Assembly: GCA_017407365.1 (NCBI GenBank)
Contig: JAFQWR010000053.1
Span: forward strand, 1-5,368
Length of the DNA: 5,368 nucleotides
DNA from: Clostridia bacterium
GTDB lineage: Bacteria; Bacillota; Clostridia; Christensenellales; HGM11417
Direction: 5' to 3'
Under the pieces are notes generated by a model. The model worked only from the letters and a program-made list of their open reading frames with translations, had not been told where the DNA came from and ran no database searches. A program made the translations under genes and the position numbers. Below, in pieces: positions 1 through 4,305 of the stretch; position 1 is the first letter of the stretch, and each line of letters begins with the position of its first letter.

Positions 1-31
1 TATAGATTGCAAAGCAAAAATGCACGCTTAT

Positions 32-1486
32 TTACACGCTCGGTCGGGCATCCACTGCGGCATAAATGCGTCCGCCGTCGCACCAGACCTCCACGCCCAA
101 GCGGTCTGCTATCAGCAGTACCCGAATTTCCCCCGTAAGGGTAAGCGGCAGGGTAACACCTCCCACGGTGAGCGTGCGCCCGTCACAATCCATCCGGTAA
201 GGCACGCCGCAAAGGCTGCCCTCGGGCGAGGATTGACCGTCAAGAACCAGCCTTACGCGGCTGAAAATGTCGCTTCTCTCAATTTCGGGCAGGGGGTACT
301 GCGTAAGACGGTAGATACCGTCGGAATCGAGATGCAGGCATACCTCCATGGGTGTGCTCATACAACCGAAAAACTCCGTGCCCTGCGCCCCTGCGTTTAT
401 CCATGCAAGCTTCACCGCACGCGGCGCAATGTCAAGAGAGGTCAGAGCCTCCCTTCCGCCAATGCCGAAGTAGCTCTGTGCGGCATACGCAAGCCGTGTG
501 TAGCGGCCGCCCATCACGGGCTGAACGGGGGAAAACCCCTCTTTTTTCAGCTCTCCCACCAGATAATGCTCAGACGCCCCCGAAAGCACCCAGAGCCGTC
601 TGCCGTCTTCCTTGCAGATCAGCGGATAAAAATCGGGACATTCGCCGTCATCCTGCAGGGTGATGCGTTGAAAAAGCCGCCAATCCAGCAGATTCTGCGA
701 GGTAAAAAGGGCATAATCGCTTTCCTGCAAATAGAGCGCCATCACGAAGCAACCAAGCTCGGGCGCATAATTTACCTTGGGGTCACGGTTGCCCGATGCA
801 AGCTCGGGCAAAATGGGCTCCTCTTTTTTTATCAGCGTTTTGCCGCCGTCTACGGAATAGGCAAGATATTGCTTGAAGCCCTTCCCCTCAGAGCGCAGAG
901 AGTTCCCCCCTGCCGCCGTATAAAAAAACAGCAGAGGCGGCTCACCGTTTTTGCCCAGCCCGGATACGTTGTTGTAATCTACCACGCCGCTACCCGAATA
1001 CACCGTGCCGTTTTCGTCGGGATAAAGCGCATCTCCCCATTCCTCCCAATGCAGTAAATCGAAGGATACGGCGTGCCCCCAGTGCATATTCCCCCACGCG
1101 GTGCCTGCGGGGTTGTGCTGAAAAAACAGATGATAGCGCGTGCCGTCAAACACAAGCCCGTTGGGGTCGTTCATCCAGCCGTAGCGAGGTGCAAAATGCA
1201 GGGCAGGGCGCAGATAACCAAAGTGCGGCGAGGCAGGCACCTCATCGGTCAGGGTGGCGGCAAAGGGCTGCTCCTCCCCCTCTGCCTGCACCGAAAGGGT
1301 AAGCTCCTGCCCCATAAAGGGCAAGAGGTCGGGGTATAGCGTACGCGCCGATTGGTCATTTTCTGCGGGCGGAATAAAATCCAACTCATACACAAGCGCG
1401 CCTCTCTTGCGGAAAAGAAGCTTTTTGCAGGGCAGAGCGTGATTGGTAGAAACGGTTAGCGCCAGATAGCGTGCATTGATTTTCAT
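32..1486 (-). CDS. Glycoside hydrolase family 32 beta-fructosidase (levanase/sucrose-hydrolase type)
   Basis: Predicted retaining beta-fructosidase that releases fructose from sucrose, fructo-oligosaccharides or levan/inulin. The 484-aa protein carries the GH32 signatures in order: WMNDPNG at 104-110 (nucleophile D107), FQHNP 122-126, WGHAVSFDLLHW 136-147, YSGSGVVD 163-170, NRDP 233-236 (transition-state Asp D235) and ECPD 282-285 (acid/base E282). The five-bladed propeller spans about 95-375 and is followed by a beta-sandwich with DRLGVEVWCDGG at 461-472. About 95 residues precede the propeller, as in many levanase-like members. No signal peptide is visible, so it is probably cytoplasmic. 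I chose ATG 1486 because GGGTGAAAG lies just upstream and the protein begins MKINARYLAL; upstream in-frame starts fall in or near the promoter. The sandwich ends abruptly after the EVW strand and may lack 30 or more residues. Substrate cannot be set from sequence; no transporter or PTS gene adjoins it. Confidence 0.93.
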   Translation of the reverse strand: MKINARYLALTVSTNHALPCKKLLFRKRGALVYELDFIPPAENDQSARTLYPDLLPFMGQELTLSVQAEGEEQPFAATLTDEVPASPHFGYLRPALHFAPRYGWMNDPNGLVFDGTRYHLFFQHNPAGTAWGNMHWGHAVSFDLLHWEEWGDALYPDENGTVYSGSGVVDYNNVSGLGKNGEPPLLFFYTAAGGNSLRSEGKGFKQYLAYSVDGGKTLIKKEEPILPELASGNRDPKVNYAPELGCFVMALYLQESDYALFTSQNLLDWRLFQRITLQDDGECPDFYPLICKEDGRRLWVLSGASEHYLVGELKKEGFSPVQPVMGGRYTRLAYAAQSYFGIGGREALTSLDIAPRAVKLAWINAGAQGTEFFGCMSTPMEVCLHLDSDGIYRLTQYPLPEIERSDIFSRVRLVLDGQSSPEGSLCGVPYRMDCDGRTLTVGGVTLPLTLTGEIRVLLIADRLGVEVWCDGGRIYAAVDARPSV

Positions 1487-1500
1487 ACTTTCACCCATGT

Positions 1501-1516
1501 AACGGCAGATGCCGTT
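1501..1516. promoter_or_regulatory. Dyad at the GH32 transcription start (candidate operator or 5' mRNA hairpin)
   Basis: AACGGCA-GA-TGCCGTT is a perfect inverted repeat with 7-bp arms. It lies between the GH32 -10 box and start codon, at or just after the predicted start site, where a repressor would block transcription. As RNA it could form a 5' hairpin (6 bp, 4-nt loop) that protects the message. On the plus strand it precedes a run of T (1514-1522) and resembles a terminator, but no plus-strand gene feeds into it. Confidence 0.5.
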
Positions 1517-1522
1517 TTTTTT

Positions 1523-1552
1523 ATTATAGCACAAAGCACCAAAAAAAGGCAA
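1523..1552 (-). promoter_or_regulatory. Promoter of the GH32 gene
   Basis: On the minus strand, TTGCCT (1547-1552) and TATAAT (1523-1528) are separated by 18 bp. A TG one base upstream of the -10 makes an extended -10, TGCTATAAT, the same nonamer seen in the tRNA and esterase promoters of this window. Transcription should start near 1516, giving a leader of about 30 nt before ATG 1486. The -35 is weak but the extended -10 compensates. Confidence 0.75.
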
Positions 1553-1564
1553 TAAAAAAGCCCC

Positions 1565-1617
1565 TCTTGTAAAAGCAAGAAAGACTTAACGCAGGTGCAA
1601 GCGCAACGCGCGACCTG
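1565..1617 (-). other. Structured non-coding segment upstream of the GH32 promoter
   Basis: Two hairpins are visible. CAGGT (1592-1596) pairs with ACCTG (1613-1617) and encloses a perfect GCGC-AAC-GCGC hairpin (1601-1611). TCTTG (1565-1569) pairs with CAAGA (1576-1580) around a 6-nt loop. On the minus strand the second hairpin is followed by GGGGC and then six T, so it might be a weak terminator, although the stem does not touch the T-run. No credible reading frame covers it. Function unknown; it may be a decayed intergenic repeat. Confidence 0.35.
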
Positions 1618-1643
1618 TAAAAAACAAAAGGTACGACAAAGGC

Positions 1644-1677
1644 AAAAAAACACCCTTGCCTAATAGACAAGGGTGTT
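1644..1677 (-). terminator. Strong minus-strand intrinsic terminator with no obvious gene
   Basis: AACACCCTTG (1649-1658) and CAAGGGTGTT (1668-1677) make a perfect 10-bp stem with a 9-nt loop. On the minus strand the stem runs directly into seven T (complement of A 1644-1650), the classical rho-independent form. The only minus-strand gene upstream is tRNA-Val, which has its own terminator at 1915-1950. This one therefore catches readthrough or ends an unannotated transcript from the hairpin array. Confidence 0.8.
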
Positions 1678-1724
1678 ATGCTGTGAAGAGGCGATAAAAA
1701 AGATATTTTTGCCTTTTTTGTTTG

Positions 1725-1745
1725 GGTTTGAACTGTAGCTTCCCA
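1725..1745 (+). other. Sequence resembling the 3' end of the neighbouring tRNA-Val (T-arm plus acceptor), inverted
   Basis: This plus-strand stretch reads GGTTTGAA then CTGTAGCTTCCCA. The minus-strand tRNA-Val 3' end (1975-1951) reads GGTTCGAGCC then CTGTAACTTCCACCA. Aligned by eye with two 2-nt gaps, 18 of 21 bases match and all three mismatches are transitions. The two copies are inverted and bracket the hairpin array and terminator. It could be a decayed tRNA end, a former attachment-like site, or chance similarity in the array's own flank. Confidence 0.3.
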
Positions 1746-1747
1746 AT

Positions 1748-1912
1748 CACGCCAAAGGCGTGTATATCATCAAAGCGTAGCTTTGGATATCACCAAGGCG
1801 AAAGAAGATACAGCCTACGGCTGATGATATACTCGCCTTGTCGAGATATACTCGGCAAGGCGGATGATATCCACGACTGCGTCGTGATGATATACCATTG
1901 CTTTCGCAATGG
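1748..1912. repeat. Array of short hairpins joined by GATATCAT/ATGATATC linkers
   Basis: Perfect small hairpins lie at 1748-1762 (CACGCC-AAA-GGCGTG), 1771-1785 (CAAAGC-GTA-GCTTTG), 1811-1823 (CAGCC-TAC-GGCTG), 1872-1886 (CACGAC-TGC-GTCGTG) and 1895-1912 (CCATTGC-TTTC-GCAATGG). The stems keep their pairing but differ in sequence. Linkers are TATATCAT (1763-1770), GATATCAC (1786-1793), ATGATATA (1824-1831), ATGATATC (1864-1871) and ATGATATA (1887-1894). The first two units have a 23-nt period. Linker orientation flips midway, so 1763-1770 pairs perfectly with 1887-1894 (8 bp) and 1786-1792 with 1865-1871 (7 bp). CGCCTTG 1834-1840 can also pair with CAAGGCG 1856-1862 (or 1794-1800). The unit at 1794-1810 looks degenerate. 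Frames crossing the array read as low-complexity peptide and are not credible genes. It may be a structured RNA or a dispersed palindromic element; function unknown. Confidence 0.8.
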
Positions 1913-1914
1913 AT

Positions 1915-1950
1915 AAAAAAAATCGACAAGTCGAAACTTGTCGAATTTTT
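1915..1950 (-). terminator. Bidirectional terminator downstream of tRNA-Val
   Basis: TCGACAAG (1923-1930) and CTTGTCGA (1937-1944) form a perfect 8-bp stem with loop TCGAAA. Eight A (1915-1922) precede it and a T-run (1946-1951) follows, so it has a U-tract in both directions. On the minus strand it begins six bases after the CCA end of the tRNA and should end that transcript. On the plus strand it would stop anything leaving the hairpin array before it reads antisense into the tRNA. Confidence 0.85.
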
Positions 1951-2026
1951 TGGTGGAAGTTACAGGGCTCGAACCTGTGACCCTCTGCTTGTAAGGCAGA
2001 TGCTCTCCCAGCTGAGCTAAACTTCC
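1951..2026 (-). tRNA. tRNA-Val (anticodon UAC)
   Basis: A complete 76-nt cloverleaf on the minus strand. The acceptor stem GGAAGTT/AACTTCC is a perfect 7 bp with discriminator A and an encoded CCA (1953-1951). The D-arm contains TAGCTCAGCTGGGAGAGC. The anticodon stem TCTGC/GCAGA encloses loop CTTACAA, so the anticodon TAC sits at 1991-1993 and reads GUA (and other GUN codons by wobble). The T-arm is ACAGG-TTCGAGC-CCTGT. It stands alone rather than in a tRNA cluster, with its own promoter and terminator. Confidence 0.97.
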
Positions 2027-2043
2027 TCAAACAGTACCCATAT

Positions 2044-2072
2044 ATTATAGCAAGGTTTCAAAAATATTGCAA
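2044..2072 (-). promoter_or_regulatory. Promoter of tRNA-Val
   Basis: TTGCAA (2067-2072) and TATAAT (2044-2049) are exactly 17 bp apart on the minus strand, with the extended -10 TGCTATAAT. The predicted start near 2037 lies about 11 nt before the mature tRNA 5' end, leaving a short leader for RNase P to remove. The A/T-rich tract beyond the -35 could act as an UP element. Confidence 0.85.
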
Positions 2073-2143
2073 GCGTTTTTCGGGGGTTTTTCAAAAAAAT
2101 TTCAGGATTTTTTCGCCGTCCCCTTTTCTCTCCGCATTGCTCC

Positions 2144-2159
2144 CGGCAAAGCCTTGCCG
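2144..2159. repeat. Short inverted repeat in the tRNA-esterase intergenic region
   Basis: CGGCAA-AGCC-TTGCCG forms a 6-bp hairpin with a 4-nt loop. No T-run touches it on either side, so it is not a standard terminator. It lies downstream of the esterase terminator and upstream of the tRNA promoter, where nothing else is recognisable. Function unknown. Confidence 0.35.
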
Positions 2160-2187
2160 CACAGGCTTCCCTTTCTGCCGCCCCGAC

Positions 2188-2220
2188 AAAAGAAAAGGCC
2201 GCCCCAAAAGAAAGAGCGGC
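2188..2220 (-). terminator. Intrinsic terminator of the SGNH esterase gene
   Basis: On the minus strand GCCGCTC (2220-2214) pairs with GGGCGGC (2204-2198), with one T-G wobble and a loop of about 8-9 nt. The tract CTTTTCTTTT follows (2197-2188). It begins about 8 nt after the TAA stop of the esterase, so the gene is probably a single-gene transcript separated from the tRNA. Confidence 0.8.
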
Positions 2221-2228
2221 TTTGCCTT

Positions 2229-2822
2229 TTACAGGTATTTTTTAATTTCCTTTTCGAAGGCTTCCGCAATCACACGCTGACCTGCCTCGTCGGGATGCAC
2301 GCCGTCTGCCGCAAGAAGCTGCCAGGGGGTGCTTTTGCGTGCAAGCGTCATCAGGGAATCGAGCGGAATAAAGGCGTCTGCATACTTTAACGCCGCCTCA
2401 CGGATTGCCTGAATGTTGTAAGCAAGCGTACCGCGCCAATGCAGCTTATCGGGTGCGGGAAGCAGATAGGGCTCTGCCACAATCAGCTTGGCATTCGGGC
2501 AGATGCGCCTCACCGTGCAGAAAATCTCCTCTGCGTTTTGCTGTGTCTGCTCGGCAGGGATAAAGTAGTTGCTGTCGAACCTGCGCCATACGTCGTTGAT
2601 GCCAATCAGCACGGTGACGATATCGGGCATAGTTGCCTGCAATTCTGCGCCGATTCTATCCAGAAGCTGTGCGGTGGTGTCGCCCGAAATACCGTAATTA
2701 AAATACTCGTGCTCCTCACCCAGGCTATCGGCAATCATCTGCGTATAGCCCGAAAGCCTTCTGGGGTCCGTTCTGTCGCGGTGAGCGTCGGTGATGCTGT
2801 CGCCCTGAAATAAAATTCTCAT
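2229..2822 (-). CDS. SGNH/GDSL-family hydrolase (probable carbohydrate or acyl esterase)
   Basis: A 197-aa single-domain serine esterase with all four SGNH blocks. Block I is FQGDSIT at 5-11 (nucleophile S9), block II is YGISGDT at 43-49 (oxyanion Gly, probably G47), block III is IGINDVW at 73-79 (oxyanion Asn N76), and block V is DGVHPDEAG at 173-181 (catalytic D173 and H176). The GINDVWRRFD run resembles xylan acetyl esterases of the Geobacillus Axe2 type, which remove acetyl groups from xylo-oligosaccharides; that similarity is from memory and the substrate is an inference. No signal peptide or membrane segment is visible, so it should be cytoplasmic. ATG 2822 is chosen because GGGGAGGAAGG lies just upstream and the protein opens at once with the block I strand (MRILFQGDS); the longer in-frame start would lie within the promoter. 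It has its own promoter and terminator. Confidence 0.93.
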   Translation of the reverse strand: MRILFQGDSITDAHRDRTDPRRLSGYTQMIADSLGEEHEYFNYGISGDTTAQLLDRIGAELQATMPDIVTVLIGINDVWRRFDSNYFIPAEQTQQNAEEIFCTVRRICPNAKLIVAEPYLLPAPDKLHWRGTLAYNIQAIREAALKYADAFIPLDSLMTLARKSTPWQLLAADGVHPDEAGQRVIAEAFEKEIKKYL

Positions 2823-2859
2823 ATTCCTTCCTCCCCAATCGGGATGATTTTTCACCGAT

Positions 2860-2888
2860 ATTATAGCACGAACGCACTCTTTTTGCAA
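2860..2888 (-). promoter_or_regulatory. Promoter of the SGNH esterase gene
   Basis: TTGCAA (2883-2888) and TATAAT (2860-2865) are 17 bp apart on the minus strand, again with extended -10 TGCTATAAT. The start is expected near 2853, giving a leader of about 30 nt. A loose dyad, ATCGG (2838-2842) and CCGAT (2855-2859), spans the start site and might bind a regulator, although 5-bp arms are weak evidence. Confidence 0.82.
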
Positions 2889-2956
2889 GTGCTGATGTAT
2901 TCTTTTTGCAATCGTACGCTTTTTTGCCCCGATATATTTTCAGCCGCTGTCAGCAC
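2878..2956. promoter_or_regulatory. Repeats between the divergent esterase and hisS promoters
   Basis: TCTTTTTGCAA occurs twice, at 2878-2888 and 2901-2911, 23 bp apart; the first copy contains the esterase -35. GTGCTGA (2889-2895) and TCAGCAC (2950-2956) form an inverted pair 54 nt apart. Read outward, TCAGCAC directly abuts the esterase -35 on the minus strand and lies 2 bp before the hisS -35 on the plus strand. This could be a regulator site serving both promoters, or chance. Confidence 0.4.
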
Positions 2957-2958
2957 GC

Positions 2959-2987
2959 TTGACATTATTTTATAAAAGGGATATAAT
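2959..2987 (+). promoter_or_regulatory. Promoter of the hisS-aspS operon
   Basis: TTGACA (2959-2964) and TATAAT (2982-2987) both match consensus perfectly with the ideal 17-bp spacing, implying strong SigA-dependent, largely constitutive expression. The start should fall near 2994, leaving a leader of about 50 nt before ATG 3044. That is too short for a T-box riboswitch, which often controls this gene pair in Firmicutes. Confidence 0.9.
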
Positions 2988-3009
2988 AATGAATATATGC
3001 GATTATATG

Positions 3010-3036
3010 GGGAAGCTTCTTCCCGAATAAAAGGAA
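3010..3036 (+). promoter_or_regulatory. hisS leader hairpin and ribosome binding site
   Basis: GGGAAG-CTT-CTTCCC (3010-3024) is a perfect 6-bp hairpin in the predicted leader. The ribosome binding site AAGGAA (3031-3036) follows, then seven T and ATG 3044. The hairpin leaves the binding site exposed and is not directly followed by a T-run, so it looks like a stability or spacing element rather than an attenuator. Confidence 0.55.
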
Positions 3037-3043
3037 TTTTTTT

Positions 3044-4225
3044 ATGATACACATTCCCAAGGGCACAAAGGACGTTTTGCCCTCTGAAAGCAGACTCTGG
3101 CACTACATCGAGGACACCGCACGCAGCGTGGCAAAAGATTTCCGCCTGCTGGAAATCCGCACGCCCGTTTTTGAGCATACCGAGCTATTCCTGCGCGGCG
3201 TAGGCGACACCACCGATATCGTCAATAAAGAGATGTATACCTTCCTCGATAAGGGTGGAAGGTCCATCACCTTAAAGCCGGAGGGCACGGCAGGCGCAGT
3301 GCGCAGCTTTATCGAAAACGGTCTGTTCAACGAGCCCATGCCCTTAAAAACCTATTATTTCACCCCTGTATTCCGCTATGAGCGCCCGCAGGCGGGCAGA
3401 CTGCGCGAGCATCACCAGTTTGGCATTGAGATGTTCGGCTCTCCCTCGGCGGCAGCGGATGCAGAGCTGATTTCTGCGGCATACACCCTGTTCAACCGCC
3501 TTGGCGTTTGCGGCTTAGAGCTTTGCATCAACTCCATCGGATGCCCCGAATGCCGTCCCAAATACCATGCGGCGTTGAAGGAATACTACAAGGCGCACGA
3601 GGATAAGCTCTGCCCCGTATGCTTAGAGCGTTTAGAGAAAAACCCCCTGCGTATTTTAGACTGTAAGGAGGAGGGCTGCATCGCCGTCAATCAGGGCGCA
3701 CCCTCTACCCTCGACTATTTATGCGAGGAGTGCAACGCACACTTTACCGAGCTGAAGCAAACGCTCACCGCACTCGGCATTCCGTTCACGGTAAATCCCC
3801 GTATCGTAAGAGGGCTGGATTACTACACCAAAACGGTATTCGAGTTTGTTTCGGGTGACCTCGGTGCAAAATCCACCGTATGCGGCGGTGGCAGATACGA
3901 CAACTTAGTTGCCTCGCTCGGCGGCAATCCCACCCCTGCGGCAGGCTTCGGACTGGGGCTTGAAAGGCTTCTGCTTCTGATGCAGAACTTAAATCTGCCC
4001 TTCGGCGAGCCGGACGGCGTAACGCTTTATATTGCCCCCTTGGGCGAAAAGGCGCTTCTGCCTGCCAAAAAGCTTGCCTACGACTTGCGCAAGGCGGGCG
4101 TTTCGGTGGAAACCGACCTGATGGCAAGAAGCCTAAAAGCACAGATGAAGTATGCGGATAAAATCAACGCACGCTACGTGCTTGTGCTTGGTGAGGACGA
4201 GCTGAATAGCGGAAAATCAAACTGA
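3044..4225 (+). CDS. hisS: Histidyl-tRNA synthetase, 3' end frameshifted
   Basis: Class II synthetase that charges tRNA-His with histidine in the cytoplasm; normally a dimer. It opens with the canonical IPKGTKDVLP (4-13). Motif 1 is around EIRTPVFEHTELF 37-49, and motif 2 includes FRYERPQAGRLREHHQFG 110-127. The histidine-specific loop is RGLDYYTKT 256-264, with GGGRYDNL 281-288 and motif 3 GFGLGLERL 301-309. Cys pairs in the insertion (GCPEC 166-170, CPVC 190-193, CKEEGC 207-212, CEEC 227-230) suggest possible metal binding. The anticodon-binding domain starts near 327. Frame 0 stops after GEDELNSGKSN at 393 aa, but a -1 shift at AAAA 4213-4216 restores IKLKNMQERSEQELALASL and an end at 4293, for about 416 aa, the usual family length. 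The gene thus carries a real or artefactual one-base deletion, or less likely uses recoding. It is first in an operon with aspS. Confidence 0.95.
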   Translation: MIHIPKGTKDVLPSESRLWHYIEDTARSVAKDFRLLEIRTPVFEHTELFLRGVGDTTDIVNKEMYTFLDKGGRSITLKPEGTAGAVRSFIENGLFNEPMPLKTYYFTPVFRYERPQAGRLREHHQFGIEMFGSPSAAADAELISAAYTLFNRLGVCGLELCINSIGCPECRPKYHAALKEYYKAHEDKLCPVCLERLEKNPLRILDCKEEGCIAVNQGAPSTLDYLCEECNAHFTELKQTLTALGIPFTVNPRIVRGLDYYTKTVFEFVSGDLGAKSTVCGGGRYDNLVASLGGNPTPAAGFGLGLERLLLLMQNLNLPFGEPDGVTLYIAPLGEKALLPAKKLAYDLRKAGVSVETDLMARSLKAQMKYADKINARYVLVLGEDELNSGKSN

Positions 4226-4293
4226 AAAATATGCAGGAGCGAAGCGAGCAGGAGCTTGCGCTTGCTTCCCTACCCGCTTTCTTTACGGAATAA
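4216..4293 (+). other. hisS: Out-of-frame C-terminal end of hisS (-1 frame)
   Basis: Read from ATC 4216, this frame gives 25 residues starting IKLKNMQERSEQELALASL and then TAA at 4291-4293. GK-(I/V)-KLKNM followed by an acidic stretch is the normal end of HisRS, so this is the missing end of the anticodon-binding domain. The stop overlaps the aspS ribosome binding site, which is typical tight operon packing. A 9-bp hairpin with one G-T pair lies inside (4241-4249 with 4260-4268). It begins about 24 nt past the A-run, farther than usual for a frameshift stimulator. Confidence 0.88.
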
Positions 4294-4298
4294 GGAGG
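4293..4298 (+). promoter_or_regulatory. Ribosome binding site of aspS
   Basis: AGGAGG matches the anti-Shine-Dalgarno perfectly and lies 7 nt before ATG 4306. It overlaps the TAA that ends the restored hisS frame, so the two genes were probably translationally linked. No promoter or terminator separates them. Confidence 0.9.
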
Positions 4299-4305
4299 AA
4301 ATACA

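Noticed and set aside
20..1057. 345-codon plus-strand open frame opposite the GH32 gene
   Set aside because: The minus strand carries every GH32 catalytic motif in one frame with promoter and ribosome binding site. This frame is antisense and rich in Arg, Ala and His with no recognisable domain.
1501..1522. Plus-strand intrinsic terminator (dyad followed by T-run)
   Set aside because: No plus-strand gene lies upstream, and the site sits between the -10 and start codon of the minus-strand GH32 gene. An operator or leader hairpin fits better.
1748..1912. CRISPR array
   Set aside because: There is no constant direct repeat with variable spacers of about 30 nt. Here the linkers are short and partly conserved while the hairpins vary, the period is about 23 nt, and no cas gene is nearby.
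1722..1916. Open frame of 64 codons on the plus strand across the hairpin array
   Set aside because: It needs a TTG start without a convincing ribosome binding site. Its translation simply reads through the hairpins and GATATCAT linkers, giving repeated ISS/YHQ/DDI/MIY patterns. The minus-strand frames 1747-1929 and 1815-2030 are likewise products of the repeat, and the latter also runs through the tRNA.
2439..2813. 124-codon plus-strand open frame opposite the SGNH esterase
   Set aside because: Antisense shadow of a gene with all four catalytic blocks; no ribosome binding site or domain of its own.
3786..4142. Minus-strand open frame of 118 codons inside hisS
   Set aside because: Antisense to the conserved HisRS motifs; Arg/Pro-rich composition typical of a shadow frame.
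4241..4268. Terminator between hisS and aspS
   Set aside because: The 9-bp hairpin is not followed by a T-run and lies within the restored hisS coding sequence, directly before the aspS ribosome binding site.
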